DNA of 64,000 nucleotides. It comes from Rasiella rasia (GTDB lineage: Bacteria > Bacteroidota > Bacteroidia > Flavobacteriales > Flavobacteriaceae). Positions 8,564 through 18,170 of the stretch are shown here, piece after piece. The notes beneath the pieces are model-generated. The model made no database searches and was not told the origin of the DNA. It saw only the letters and a program-made list of their open reading frames with translations. The translations under genes and the position numbers were made by a program. The stretch covers positions 2,743,501-2,807,500 of the forward strand of contig NZ_CP049057.1 in NCBI RefSeq assembly GCF_011044175.1. Direction: 5' to 3'. Position 1 is the stretch's first letter. Every line of letters begins with the position of its first letter.

Positions 8564-9205
8564 TTATTGTTGAGAATTAAGTAAATAGTTTGAAATCGTA
8601 TAACTACGTTCGCGAGCGATATCTTTTAATTCAGATTTTTTCGCTGCATCTGTTTCGGTTGGGGAGGCAGAAACAGAGTAATTAATGATGATAACATGAC
8701 TATTTTTTTCGTTTAAAATGCGAATCATTCTATTTTGATGCATCGACAAATAAGTGTCGCCAGTTTCACTCATGCGGTATTGACTTAGTTTAGAATTTAT
8801 TCCGAAAGTTTCGGCATTGTCTATAGCGGTTTTAATTTCTTTTACCACTGTCTTATTGCCCCAAGATTCTACTGAGAAATTAAAATTGGTTTTAGTTCCA
8901 TTTGCTTCTGTAAGTGTATAATTACAATCACTATAGGTAGTTTCAACCATGTTTGCAGAAACATTTAGAGCGGTTGCAATACCTTCTGCTGTTATAAAAG
9001 TGCAGTCGTCACGTTCTCTTTCAAACAAGGCAGTATAGTCTCTATTCTGTTTAAGACTTCCGTTTTTAGTATCTGCTTCATTTTTAGATGAAGTTGTTGT
9101 AGGTACTTCTTCATTTGAAGAAGCAGATACTTCTGATTTTTTATCTTCAACATTGTTACATGCGAAAAATAAGAGGCAAAAAAAGATTGAAAATATTGTC
9201 TTCAT
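8564..9205 (-). CDS. Predicted lipoprotein, function unknown
   Basis: The protein has 213 residues with a lipoprotein signal (MKTIFSIFFCLLFFACNN; lipobox FFAC). A low-complexity Ser/Glu/Thr linker (about 22-50) leads into a small globular domain that contains two conserved-looking Cys residues (DDCTFIT and YSDCNYTL), possibly a disulfide. It is the first gene of the run that continues with the OmpA-family gene 11 bp downstream. No enzyme motif is seen and I do not recognise the family. The 175 bp upstream contain a CCCAG/CTGGG hairpin but none of the TGTAACA-type sites seen at neighbouring loci. Confidence 0.72.
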   Translation of the reverse strand: MKTIFSIFFCLLFFACNNVEDKKSEVSASSNEEVPTTTSSKNEADTKNGSLKQNRDYTALFERERDDCTFITAEGIATALNVSANMVETTYSDCNYTLTEANGTKTNFNFSVESWGNKTVVKEIKTAIDNAETFGINSKLSQYRMSETGDTYLSMHQNRMIRILNEKNSHVIIINYSVSASPTETDAAKKSELKDIARERSYTISNYLLNSQQ

Positions 9206-9380
9206 GATGTTTGGTTTTTAACTTTTTATACAATACCCAGTTAGGATGCTGTTCTGGGTTTTCTATATGGGTGTGTTGGTTGATTTCAATTTCATTGTAT
9301 TGTTGCGCATTATCTATAGGGAACTTTTATATATCAATTTTGTTAAGTACCACCTAGGCCGTAAAACTTTTTATTAAGTG

Positions 9381-11288
9381 TTACATTTTTGCATTCTTCA
9401 GCTCACTTTTGTTTTCTAGTTTAGTACTTGGTGTTTCTTCACTAAGTTGAGACGAATCATTGTAAGTTTCATCTACATTTGGCTTATTGAGTATATTATC
9501 AATTCGTTTTGTTGTGAGGTCTATTTTGTCAAAGCGCATTTCAGAATACCTTGATATAGTTCCATTTCTATTTTCATCTGCTCTATTAGCCACTATGTGA
9601 TAACTGAAGTTTACGTTAGAGTTTCCGTAGTCTAATTCAACCACATCAAAAGAGGTGGCAGATTTATTGGTTACATATACACCATTACACTGGCCTTCTA
9701 GTTGTATAAATACTTTCAGTGGGTGTGATTTGTCTATTCGAATGTTTTTAGAGAGAATAGGATCTATGGTAATATGAGCTTTTCCATTTACTAAGGTGCC
9801 CGTTCCATAATCTTCTAGTAAGGCTTCTGGTGCTTCTGGTGCTACCATGATGCGGTCACCACCTTGGGTATCCTTAACGACTGTAGAAACGGCTCCACTT
9901 CCTAAAATTTTGTAGTTTATATTGTTAACCCGAGCACCCACAAATGCCATGGTTTGATATCCGCCACCGCCGCCAGTTTGTACATAAAACCAGCCTCCAG
10001 CTCTGTCTGCTGTGGTTGAAGCAGTAGCCTGCGCGCATCCTATAATGCCAATTTGATTTCCTGACCCTGCAACTCCAGAATCTCCCCCAAAATTATCGAA
10101 TCCAAAAGGGCCTCCACCACCAAAAGTTGTGTTAGTTAAATACAGGCCAGAAGCGGCATTAATACCGTGCGCATTAATACCATCTGCTCTTATGTTAAGG
10201 CCATTTCCTGTACCATTATGTATTATTTGTGCACCGTCTGCACCACCACTGGTTTTTACTATTCTAAACCCTCTCTCTGATGCTGCACTACTATAAATTT
10301 CCAATTTAGCTGTTGGGGTTAAGTCGCCTACACCCACACGATTTGTGGAAGAATCTACAATAAGGGTGTTGCCATCCATTCTTACGTCGCCATTGTTTCC
10401 GTTTTGTAGGAACAGCGTTGAATCGTCGTTAGTAATAATTTCATTAGAGTCTATTCGAAGTTCGTTGTTTATTTCTAACGTTCCAGTTCCAACAGTACCA
10501 GTGGCATCGGTACCACCTACTATGGCCACTCTACCGTTAAAATTTCCTGCAAAATTTGTAGTACCCAATTCTGCCCAGTTATTACTCACGCTGTGCAAAG
10601 CCCGAACTCCAACGGTGTTGGAGAATCCATATACACCTATATTATCTGTACTTGAGCCACCTGCGGAAATACCGAGAACACCTATTTCTTGCCCATTGAT
10701 ATCTAGGGCTGTATTTCCGTCATAATCATTTTCTCCTTGTACTCCTAAATATCCATACGTATCAAAAACTCCATTTGCTTTTATACTTGCAAAATTATCA
10801 ACACCTGTTCCAGTTTCTAGAATAGCTACAGGGCCTGTTAAACCAATTCCTATATTTCCGTTAGACAACGCACGCATTCTTTCCGCATTATTAGTTCTTA
10901 ATACAAAATCTTGTCCGTCGGTGGTTCCTAAGAAATTTGTGGTGGGATTGGTGCCAGCATTTCCTGTTAGGGACCAACCATCGCTATTTCCACCTAACGG
11001 TAGCCAACTCATAGTAGGTTCATTCCAATAATAATAACCAGGGTTGTTAGACCCATCGGTAGTGGTTAAAAAAACCAACATAGAATGCTGATTAGCAGTT
11101 GGGTTTGTCATTGGAAACTGATTTATTCTAGGCACAAGTATCCCATCATCGTTAGAAGGGTTACTCGTATTGGAGGCTATGATGTCTAAAGTTGCTTGCG
11201 GATTGGTGTTGTTAATGCCTACTTGGGCAAAAAGTGGTAATGCAATAAACATTGCAAGCGTAGTGAGGTTTGTAATCTTTGCTTTCAT
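9381..11288 (-). CDS. Tail-fibre-like surface protein
   Basis: The protein has 635 residues. The signal peptide (ends LPLFAQ) is followed by VGINNTNPQATLDI, and a nearly identical opening is found in the adhesin at 1-2442. The middle holds Gly/Asn-rich beta-repeat segments (NGNIGIGLTGP, STNRVGVGDLTPTAKLEI) typical of Bacteroidota tail-fibre-like proteins. A C-terminal globular domain of about 150 residues has no recognisable T9SS sorting domain; the end is polar and low-complexity (SELKNAKM). It lies directly downstream of HTCS 2, with the operator-like cluster at 11421-11481 in between. I infer a regulated surface or matrix protein. Confidence 0.8.
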   Translation of the reverse strand: MKAKITNLTTLAMFIALPLFAQVGINNTNPQATLDIIASNTSNPSNDDGILVPRINQFPMTNPTANQHSMLVFLTTTDGSNNPGYYYWNEPTMSWLPLGGNSDGWSLTGNAGTNPTTNFLGTTDGQDFVLRTNNAERMRALSNGNIGIGLTGPVAILETGTGVDNFASIKANGVFDTYGYLGVQGENDYDGNTALDINGQEIGVLGISAGGSSTDNIGVYGFSNTVGVRALHSVSNNWAELGTTNFAGNFNGRVAIVGGTDATGTVGTGTLEINNELRIDSNEIITNDDSTLFLQNGNNGDVRMDGNTLIVDSSTNRVGVGDLTPTAKLEIYSSAASERGFRIVKTSGGADGAQIIHNGTGNGLNIRADGINAHGINAASGLYLTNTTFGGGGPFGFDNFGGDSGVAGSGNQIGIIGCAQATASTTADRAGGWFYVQTGGGGGYQTMAFVGARVNNINYKILGSGAVSTVVKDTQGGDRIMVAPEAPEALLEDYGTGTLVNGKAHITIDPILSKNIRIDKSHPLKVFIQLEGQCNGVYVTNKSATSFDVVELDYGNSNVNFSYHIVANRADENRNGTISRYSEMRFDKIDLTTKRIDNILNKPNVDETYNDSSQLSEETPSTKLENKSELKNAKM

Positions 11289-11420
11289 TGTTAGAATATT
11301 TTTTTCTTAATACATAAGTAGACTTCTATTTTTAGATTCAAAGAAATCTTACTATTGTATAAAAACCGTTTTTAATTATTGGTTCAGGGAAGTAAGCAGT
11401 ACAAACTTATACTCAAGAAT

Positions 11421-11481
11421 GTCATACCACTATGACACATGTATCGCAAGCTGTAACATTTGTAACAAATGCCGGCGATAC
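11421..11481 (-). promoter_or_regulatory. Operator-like cluster (site C) upstream of the tail-fibre-like gene
   Basis: TGTATCG (11440-11446) and TGTAACA (11461-11467) are exactly 21 bp apart, with an extra TGTAACA at 11452-11458. The first box is preceded by TATGACACA (11431-11439), which is also found in front of site F. Two inverted repeats overlay the site: GTCATA-CCAC-TATGAC (11421-11436), and GTATCGC/GCGATAC (11441-11447 and 11475-11481). The cluster begins 37 bp after the stop of HTCS 2 and about 150 bp before the next gene. Confidence 0.65.
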
Positions 11482-11503
11482 AAGTAAACTAAGGGTGTAA
11501 GAG

Positions 11504-14446
11504 CTAGCTGTTTTTTAAGAATTCCGTCGGAGAATGCCCGAATTCTTGTTTAAAACACTTGGAGAAATAGGAGTGATCGTTAAAACCAACTGTGTAACCA
11601 ACTTCTGAAATGGATATTTTATCCTGTTCTATAAGTTGCTTTGCAAGCTTTAATCGTTGGCTACGAATAAATTCTGTTGTTGCATAACCAGTAAGGGCTT
11701 TTAACTTACGATGTAATTGCATTCTGCTTACGCCCATTTCTTCGCAAAAGATAGAAGCAGAAAATTCACTATTAGTAAGTTTTGTATCTAGTACTTCTTG
11801 AAGACGTTCTAAAAATTGCTCATCTGCCGAAGTTATAGCAATTTCTTTGGGGGTAAGTATCAATTCTTGAGAAAATCGTTCTTGTAGTTTGCGTCTATTC
11901 TCTAGTAAATTTTTAACACGAGCTTTTAACAATTTAGAACTAAATGGCTTTGTAAGATATGCATCTGCACCAATACCTAATCCCTCTAGTTGGTCTGTTA
12001 TATTGTTTTTAGCAGTAAGAAGTAGTATGGGTATGTGCGATGTTAGTGTATTCTCTTTACAATGCTTTGTTAACTCAAAACCGTCTTCAATAGGCATCAT
12101 CACATCACTTATAATTACGTCTGGGATATGTTTTTGAGCTGCTTCAAAACCCTCTTTACCATTAGTGGCGGTTATTACAATGTAGGTTGTTTCAAAAATA
12201 GAAGTTACATAGTCTCTTATTTCCTTACTGTCGTCTATTAATAATAGCATTGGTGCGTCGTCTGGACTAATAGACTTTGTTTCTAAAATCAACTGGGGCT
12301 CTGCTGTTGTTACAATTGTATCGGTATATAATTGTGGATCCAGTTTTTCTTCAGGGCTGTAGGTTTCTTCGGAAATAGGAAATGTAACTTTAAAGGTTAC
12401 GCCATCTAACTCCGAAGAGTCTACAGAAATATTACCTTTATGAAGTTGCATCAATTCTTTAGTTAGCGCAAGCCCTATACCAGAACCTGAATTACTATTT
12501 TGGGTCTGATAAAAACGAGTAAAAATATGCTCTTGTTCTTTGGCAGAAATTGAAATCCCAGAATTTTGAACAGTAAAGTGTAAGTAGTCATTCGCAATAC
12601 TACACGTTACTCTTATAGTAGCTTTGTCTGGGCTGTATTTAAAAGCGTTTCCTAAGAGATTAACACAAGCCTTCTCAAAAATGTCTTGGTCTAGCCAACA
12701 TATTTGATCTGAAGTATTTAGGTCTATGATATACGTATTATTCTTTTCAGATGCCAGATATTGAAAAGATTCAGTTTGCGCCTTTAAAAAAGAATTTATA
12801 GCTGTAGGTTGCACCTGAATTTTCATAGCTCCGCTTTCTAATTTAGAAAGTGCTAAGAGTTGTTCTACTAAGCCTTCTAAACGTTCTGTGTTGCGTTGTG
12901 CCGCCAACAAATTTCTTCGATGACTACCTTTTAGCGCAGACTCTTCTAATTGGTCTTCGATTGGTCCCTTGATTAAAGCCAATGGTGTTCTAAATTCGTG
13001 AGAAATATTTGCAAAAAAAGTAGATTTTGCTTTATCTAATTCCTGTAATTTCTTATTGGTTTTTTTTCTATTTTGGTATTGAAAGAAGAAGAATAGTCCA
13101 ATTACAGTGGTAACACCAAGTCCTGCTAGCATGAGGTTTCGCTGATTGGCTTTTTGCTGTAAAGCTAGCTCGTTTTGAGAAGTAAGGAGTGCTATTTCGC
13201 GGTCTTTAGTTTCAGTCTCATAAATTGCTTCAATTTCTTTTATTTTTTCTGCACTTTGCACCTGTTGTAATGAGTCTTGTAACTTCTTTGCTAGGTTACT
13301 TAACTTATATGCTTCTTTGTAATTTCCTTTTTGATTATAAGCTTGTCCGGCATAAAACAATAGCTCTTGCTGTAATTTACTATTGTCGGCATCGAGGTTT
13401 AAAACGTTGGCCTCTTTGATATAATTTAATGCTATATCTGGCCTATTTTTTGAAAGTTCTAACTTGGCAATTTCAAGTGCTCCTAATGCAGCTTCATAGG
13501 GTCTGTCATTGTCTCTATGAACGGTAAAACTTTCAATAAAATAGGCTTCAGCTTTTACAGGATTGTTTTTCTTTAACTCTACCTGACCTAAATAGTTTGT
13601 TATTTCAGCTACCAAACGATGATCTTCTGTCTTTTTGAAATAATTATAAGAGTTACTTAAAAGGCTATCTGCGAGTTCAATCTTTTCAGTTTGTAAATAG
13701 GCATTTCCTAGAAATACATTGGTGGTGTTTTTGTAAAATTGCGAGGCACCTTCAGGAAGCTTTGCAAATTGATCATTAGCCTTATCAAATTGCTCAATAG
13801 CAGAGGGGTATTCCTCCAATTCTAAATAAATGTTGCCAAGATTTTGATAAGCAGCAGCTATCACATCGGGCCGTAACGGTGTTTTGTGGTGCATAGAATC
13901 TACCTTCAACAACTGAGTTATGGCCTTATTCATGTCATTCTTTCTAGAGTAGGCAATGGCAAGAGCAGTATGAGAATCTGCTATAATCGTTTTTGCCGTG
14001 GTGTTTTCTTCCTTGATACTTGCAATGGCATTTTTGCTAGCAACAATAGAGCTGTCCATCTTGCCAAGTAAGTAATAGGTGCGTCCTAAACTATTGTAAG
14101 CACGTCCTTTACCAATATCATAGGCTAATATTTCAGAAAGTCTAAGCGATTTTTTAAAAGAGTTAATTGCGCTGTCATTTTCTTGAACACGCTTAAAACA
14201 AGCGCCTAATAAATAGTCTGCATCGGCAATGCCTTTTCCATAATTTAGGGAGGTGGCAAGAGCTTTTATTTTTCGTCCGTAGTAAAATGCGCTATCCGGG
14301 ATTGGATTTACATATTGCGATAATTTCACACGATAGGTTGCTAGAGTAATAGAATCTTCTGCACTAATTGTGGCCACGTACGTTTGTTCTTGCGCGAAGC
14401 TAAAAATGGAAAATAATAGACTGCTAATAAGAAAAAGCGCTCTCAC
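11504..14446 (-). CDS. Hybrid two-component system regulator, TPR sensor type (HTCS 2)
   Basis: The 980-residue paralogue of HTCS 1 and HTCS 3 appears to start at a GTG (14446), giving the signal peptide MRALFLISSLLFSIFSFAQ. It contains TPR repeats (about 50-390), a coiled coil with LTSQNELALQQK, one membrane segment (about 438-458), and HisKA with H483 (NISHEFRTPLAL). HATPase (NLLGNAFKYSP, GSGIGLALTKEL), a receiver with D781 (SDVMMP) and an AraC domain (SRMQLHRKLKALTG; VGYTVGFNDHSYFSKCFK) follow. The kinase and output domains are closer to HTCS 3 than to HTCS 1. It probably governs the tail-fibre-like gene just downstream. The TPR sensor distinguishes it from the propeller-type (Reg_prop) HTCS of polysaccharide utilisation loci. 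Confidence 0.92.
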   Translation of the reverse strand: MRALFLISSLLFSIFSFAQEQTYVATISAEDSITLATYRVKLSQYVNPIPDSAFYYGRKIKALATSLNYGKGIADADYLLGACFKRVQENDSAINSFKKSLRLSEILAYDIGKGRAYNSLGRTYYLLGKMDSSIVASKNAIASIKEENTTAKTIIADSHTALAIAYSRKNDMNKAITQLLKVDSMHHKTPLRPDVIAAAYQNLGNIYLELEEYPSAIEQFDKANDQFAKLPEGASQFYKNTTNVFLGNAYLQTEKIELADSLLSNSYNYFKKTEDHRLVAEITNYLGQVELKKNNPVKAEAYFIESFTVHRDNDRPYEAALGALEIAKLELSKNRPDIALNYIKEANVLNLDADNSKLQQELLFYAGQAYNQKGNYKEAYKLSNLAKKLQDSLQQVQSAEKIKEIEAIYETETKDREIALLTSQNELALQQKANQRNLMLAGLGVTTVIGLFFFFQYQNRKKTNKKLQELDKAKSTFFANISHEFRTPLALIKGPIEDQLEESALKGSHRRNLLAAQRNTERLEGLVEQLLALSKLESGAMKIQVQPTAINSFLKAQTESFQYLASEKNNTYIIDLNTSDQICWLDQDIFEKACVNLLGNAFKYSPDKATIRVTCSIANDYLHFTVQNSGISISAKEQEHIFTRFYQTQNSNSGSGIGLALTKELMQLHKGNISVDSSELDGVTFKVTFPISEETYSPEEKLDPQLYTDTIVTTAEPQLILETKSISPDDAPMLLLIDDSKEIRDYVTSIFETTYIVITATNGKEGFEAAQKHIPDVIISDVMMPIEDGFELTKHCKENTLTSHIPILLLTAKNNITDQLEGLGIGADAYLTKPFSSKLLKARVKNLLENRRKLQERFSQELILTPKEIAITSADEQFLERLQEVLDTKLTNSEFSASIFCEEMGVSRMQLHRKLKALTGYATTEFIRSQRLKLAKQLIEQDKISISEVGYTVGFNDHSYFSKCFKQEFGHSPTEFLKNS

Positions 14447-14642
14447 GTATAAATCTGGTTTGTTATTTTAAAGATATAATTAATATACCAAACAACTTGC
14501 TATAACGGCTAGGTATATGTGATACAATTAAAACAACTTGATCGTCTTGTTATAGTACAGCTAAGAGTACTTTGTTTAGGTTTAGTGTTTATATTATTGT
14601 TGAACTTTAAAGAGTTGGCAACAGATTTTCTAGTGATGCTTT
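14447..14642. other. Intergenic leader of HTCS 2
   Basis: This AT-rich 196-bp gap has no coding potential. The direct repeat AACAACTTG occurs at 14491-14499 and 14532-14540 (41 bp apart), with a TGATACA between. None of the 21-bp paired boxes is present. Confidence 0.4.
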
Positions 14643-14792
14643 CTAGTTTTTTCTGAAATAAACACTTTTGATAATTTTTTTTCTATGGATAATATTTAAA
14701 ATGTAGTTTCCAGCATCAAGCTCTTTAATATTAATAAATATCTCATTAGCTTTAATATCATCTAATTTGCCGCTGTAATATTTTTTTTTCAT
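14643..14792 (-). CDS. Small protein resembling a free-standing T9SS C-terminal sorting-domain half (49 aa), paralogue of 2439-2591
   Basis: A 49-residue frame runs from ATG (14792) to TAG (14643). It begins MKKKYYSGKLDD and continues EIFINIKELDAGNYILNI with a terminal strand ending VYFRKN. It aligns well with the small gene at 2439-2591: EI-hydrophobic-N/EI, then a K-x-x-D-x-G-x-Y step, then an I/V-rich strand ending in a basic residue. That is the pattern of the last two strands of T9SS type A domains. There is no signal peptide. The gene sits between HTCS 3 (upstream, separated by site E) and HTCS 2 (downstream), like its paralogue behind HTCS 1. A degraded exported gene is an alternative, but conservation of size, start and context in two places favours a functional family. 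Confidence 0.55.
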   Translation of the reverse strand: MKKKYYSGKLDDIKANEIFINIKELDAGNYILNIIHRKKIIKSVYFRKN

Positions 14793-15030
14793 TTAGTTAT
14801 AAGTTGATAAAATATTTCTCAATGTCTGATTCTGAATAAATTGAATCTTAATAACTTGCTTCTTACGGCTAATTTTTAATGGTAATGTGCGTAAGCAGGA
14901 TTTCAATTATTTTGAGCGGAAAGAGTTCTCGCAGAAATTGCGAATCAAAAAATATTATTTTCATAATTAGAGATTTAAAACGATTGGTTATTCGAAATTA
15001 ATTATTTAATTATCAGTATAATATGAGTTA
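14793..15030. other. Long AT-rich leader between site E and the small T9SS-like gene
   Basis: The 238-bp leader contains an imperfect inverted repeat (TTGCTTCTTACGGC near 14862 and GTGCGTAAGCAGG near 14888). On the minus strand it holds a possible 31-codon frame with no recognisable features. Nothing else is visible. Confidence 0.35.
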
Positions 15031-15058
15031 TGTATCATTAGATACAATTTTTGTAACA
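15031..15058 (-). promoter_or_regulatory. Operator-like 21-bp direct repeat (site E)
   Basis: TGTATCA (15031-15037) and TGTAACA (15052-15058) are exactly 21 bp apart, beginning 18 bp past the stop of HTCS 3. An inverted repeat TGTATC-ATTA-GATACA (15031-15046) overlaps the first box. The preceding ATGAGTTA resembles the ATGACACA in front of sites C and F. Confidence 0.6.
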
Positions 15059-15075
15059 TTAAGTGTAAAACATTC

Positions 15076-18018
15076 TTAATCCACGAACTGCGTAGGTAAT
15101 TTGCCGTATTCTTCCTTAAAACATTTCGTAAAGTAAGAAGGGTCGTTAAAGCCAACTGTATAGCCTATTTCAGAAATTGATAATTTATTCTTTTTTAAGA
15201 GTTGTACTGCCATTTTTAAACGTTGCGATTTAATGAACTCTGTCGTGGATTGCCCTGTTAAAGCCTTAAGTTTTCTATGCAATTGCATACGGCTTATACC
15301 CACAGCCTCGCAAAAAGCAGCAGATGTAAACTCTGAGTCTGTAAGCTTGTCATCTAAGACTAATTGTAATTTTTCTAAGAATTTTTCATCTGCCGATGAA
15401 ACCGAAATTTCTTTTGGCGTTAAAATCACTTCTTTAGAAAACCGTGCCTGTACTTTTGTTCGGTTTTCTATAAGATTAGCGACCCTGCTATGGAGTAGCC
15501 TAGAATTAAAAGGTTTGGTCATATACACATCTGCACCCACGCCGGCTGCGGTAAGTTTATCTGTATCTTCTGTCTTAGCTGTGAGCAATAATACCGGAAT
15601 ATGAGAGGTGAGTTCGTGCTCTTTGATATTTTTGGTTAATTCATTACCATCTATTATTGGCATCATTATATCACTAATAATGATATCTGGTATTTCAGAT
15701 ACAGCAACATCAAGGGCTTCTTTCCCATTGCTAGTTGTAATTACCTTATATTCATTTTCAAAAATAGAAGTAATATATGCTGCAATATCTGCGTGATCTT
15801 CAACAACAAGCAAAATGGGTGCGTCTTCTGGAGCAGAGATAGGCTGAGCGACACCTATTATTTCTTTAATTTCTACTTCTGAAATTGGAATTTCTGGCTC
15901 CTGTAAGCTTTCTGAAACTAATTGCGAAGCATTAAAGTTACTTTTACGCACAGGAATTTGTACCGTAAAGCGTGTACTGTTTTCGTTACTATTAACAATT
16001 ATGGTTCCTTGATGAAGTGTTACCAACTCTTTTGTCAATGCAAGACCTATACCTGTGCCTGTATTTTGAAAGTTGGTTTGATAAAAACGTTCAAATAGAT
16101 GTTGCTGGTTTTCTTCAGATATAGGATTACCAGTATTTTCTATGTAAAAAATAAAATTTCCGTGGTCTTGCTTCCCAATTAATGAGATGGTTTCATTTTC
16201 TGGAGTGTATTTCACTGCGTTGCCCAACAAGTTTATTACTATTTTTTCTAGTGCATCAAGATCAAAATAGACGGGCTCATTATTGGGTTGTATAGTGATA
16301 GTATAGTGTATGTTTTTTTCCTTACAGGCAAACCTAAAAGTTTCAGCAAGTGCAAGTAGGTGTTTTTCAATGTTGCCCTTTTTTATCTGTAACTTAAAGT
16401 GACCACTTTCTAGTTTTGAAAGTGCCAGTAATTGATCGACAAGAACTTGTAGTCGAGATGTGTTTTGCTGGGCCGAGATAAGATTTTTACGTTCCGCAGG
16501 GGTAGTTGCAGTAGTTAATTGATCTTCTAAGGGGCCTTTTATGAGTGTTAAAGGGGTGCGGAATTCGTGCGAAATATTTGCGAAGAATGTAGATTTCGCC
16601 TTATCTAGCTCTCTTAATTTTTTAGTTGTTTTTTGTCTGTTTTTATATTGAAAAAAGAAAAACAGTCCCGCGAGGGTTGTTAATACAACTGTAGCTAAAA
16701 GCAGATTACGCTGATTTGTTTTCTGTTGCTCGGCCAGTTCTTTTTGAGAGGTGAGTAATTCTATTTCTCGATCTTTTGTATCAGTTTGATATTTTGTTTC
16801 AAGTTCAGATATATTTTTTTGATTATTTTGCTTTTCAATTTGTAAAAGATGTTCTTTTGCTTTTATAGATGCTAGGTATGCTTCTTTAAAATTTCCAAGG
16901 TTATACTGTACGCGAGACAAGATATCTTGGTAATCGAACATTAATTCTTCTCTTACAAAATAAGATTTGTCTAGAAGTGCTTTTGATTTATCGAGATGAA
17001 GTAAAGCTATTTCAGATTTGTTGTTTTGGTTATAAAACTCTGCAATCCTATAATAAGTAATAGCTTGCTGTAGTGTATCTGTGGTTTTGTTAATGGCTTT
17101 GAGTTCCTGATTGTAATAATACGCTGCAGAATCTTGTGTATTCTGTGTGTTATATAGTTTTGCTAAACCATTGTATACTGATGATTTTCTAAGATAATTA
17201 GTGCCTGCCACAGTATTTTCAAGTGCTTTTCTGTAATTAGATATGGCTTTTTTAATGTCATTCCTTTGTTCGTAAACAAAGGCTTTTTTTTCATATAGTA
17301 TCGCCGCGGGTTCCTGTAGGCTAACAGCATTGTAAAAAGCTATGCTATCTGGATGTATTTTTAAACCCTTTTCTACAACTTGTAGTCCAGCATCTATATT
17401 TTTTTCCATCTGTTGTAAATAACTGGTGTCCTTAGCTGTGGAAATAGTCGTTTTAAATAGTACATTAACAATGTTTACTTTATTCATAGCAGTTAATAGC
17501 ACATTGGTGTTTTTTTGTGCTAATAAGGAATCTAGTTTTATAAATTGAACAAGTGCTTGCTCATCGTAGGTGTTGTTAAAATATACTACTCCTTTAGTGT
17601 GGTATAACTTCTCTAAGTATTCCCAATGTGGGTTGTTAATTGCAATAGGTTCAGTTTCTTCAAGATAATAAATAGCTTTCTCTAAATCCCGCTCAAGAAA
17701 ACTTAAAGTGCTTGCAATTGCTATTTGTAAAGAGTCTTTTTTTAATTTTTTAGCCAATTCATAACTTACTATTGAATATTTGTACGCACTATCTAATAGT
17801 CCTTCATTATAAAAATTTTTGGCAGTGAGGTGGTATTTTTTAAGTGAATCGAGATTATAATGGCGTGTCAAAAAATTAGAAGCATCATATTGTTGAGTTG
17901 TTGTTGAATTTTGCGCAGCAACGTTTACTGTACATAAAAATAAAACACCAATAAGGAATAATCCTTTTACGATTTTAAAATATAGATGAGATCGGGTTAG
18001 AATTTGTTTTATAATCAA
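15076..18018 (-). CDS. Hybrid two-component system regulator, TPR sensor type (HTCS 3)
   Basis: The protein has 980 residues. No ATG or GTG lies before the signal peptide, so translation probably starts at the TTG at 18018; the hydrophobic core is LFLIGVLFLCTVNVAAQ. The layout matches HTCS 1 and 2. TPR repeats span about 60-390, the membrane segment about 440-460, and HisKA has H484 (NISHEFRTPLTL). HATPase shows NLLGNAVKYTP and GTGIGLALTKEL, the receiver has D783 (SDIMMP), and the AraC domain shows SRMQLHRKLKALTG and IGYTVGFNDPSYFTKCFK. It stands between the OmpA/repeat-protein operon upstream and a small T9SS-like gene downstream, both of which carry the shared 21-bp operator. Confidence 0.92.
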   Translation of the reverse strand: MIIKQILTRSHLYFKIVKGLFLIGVLFLCTVNVAAQNSTTTQQYDASNFLTRHYNLDSLKKYHLTAKNFYNEGLLDSAYKYSIVSYELAKKLKKDSLQIAIASTLSFLERDLEKAIYYLEETEPIAINNPHWEYLEKLYHTKGVVYFNNTYDEQALVQFIKLDSLLAQKNTNVLLTAMNKVNIVNVLFKTTISTAKDTSYLQQMEKNIDAGLQVVEKGLKIHPDSIAFYNAVSLQEPAAILYEKKAFVYEQRNDIKKAISNYRKALENTVAGTNYLRKSSVYNGLAKLYNTQNTQDSAAYYYNQELKAINKTTDTLQQAITYYRIAEFYNQNNKSEIALLHLDKSKALLDKSYFVREELMFDYQDILSRVQYNLGNFKEAYLASIKAKEHLLQIEKQNNQKNISELETKYQTDTKDREIELLTSQKELAEQQKTNQRNLLLATVVLTTLAGLFFFFQYKNRQKTTKKLRELDKAKSTFFANISHEFRTPLTLIKGPLEDQLTTATTPAERKNLISAQQNTSRLQVLVDQLLALSKLESGHFKLQIKKGNIEKHLLALAETFRFACKEKNIHYTITIQPNNEPVYFDLDALEKIVINLLGNAVKYTPENETISLIGKQDHGNFIFYIENTGNPISEENQQHLFERFYQTNFQNTGTGIGLALTKELVTLHQGTIIVNSNENSTRFTVQIPVRKSNFNASQLVSESLQEPEIPISEVEIKEIIGVAQPISAPEDAPILLVVEDHADIAAYITSIFENEYKVITTSNGKEALDVAVSEIPDIIISDIMMPIIDGNELTKNIKEHELTSHIPVLLLTAKTEDTDKLTAAGVGADVYMTKPFNSRLLHSRVANLIENRTKVQARFSKEVILTPKEISVSSADEKFLEKLQLVLDDKLTDSEFTSAAFCEAVGISRMQLHRKLKALTGQSTTEFIKSQRLKMAVQLLKKNKLSISEIGYTVGFNDPSYFTKCFKEEYGKLPTQFVD

Positions 18019-18170
18019 ATCGTTTTTTATTTAACGTGTAAAAAAATGTTTACAAATTTTAAATTAACAACTTGAAACAGGCTTCAAAATGTAACAGGTT
18101 GTCATAAAAGAATTTCCCATTACCCTTAAAGATAGGGTTTTGTCAATTTATTAGTATGAAATGATGCAAT

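Noticed and set aside
14491-14540. AACAACTTG direct repeat upstream of HTCS 2
   Set aside because: Spacing is 41 bp and the motif does not recur at the other regulator promoters, so I do not call it an operator.
18090-18106. TGTAACA box followed by TTGTCATA between the OmpA lipoprotein and HTCS 3
   Set aside because: No second box lies 21 bp away on either side, so it is only a half-site and was not counted as a fifth operator.
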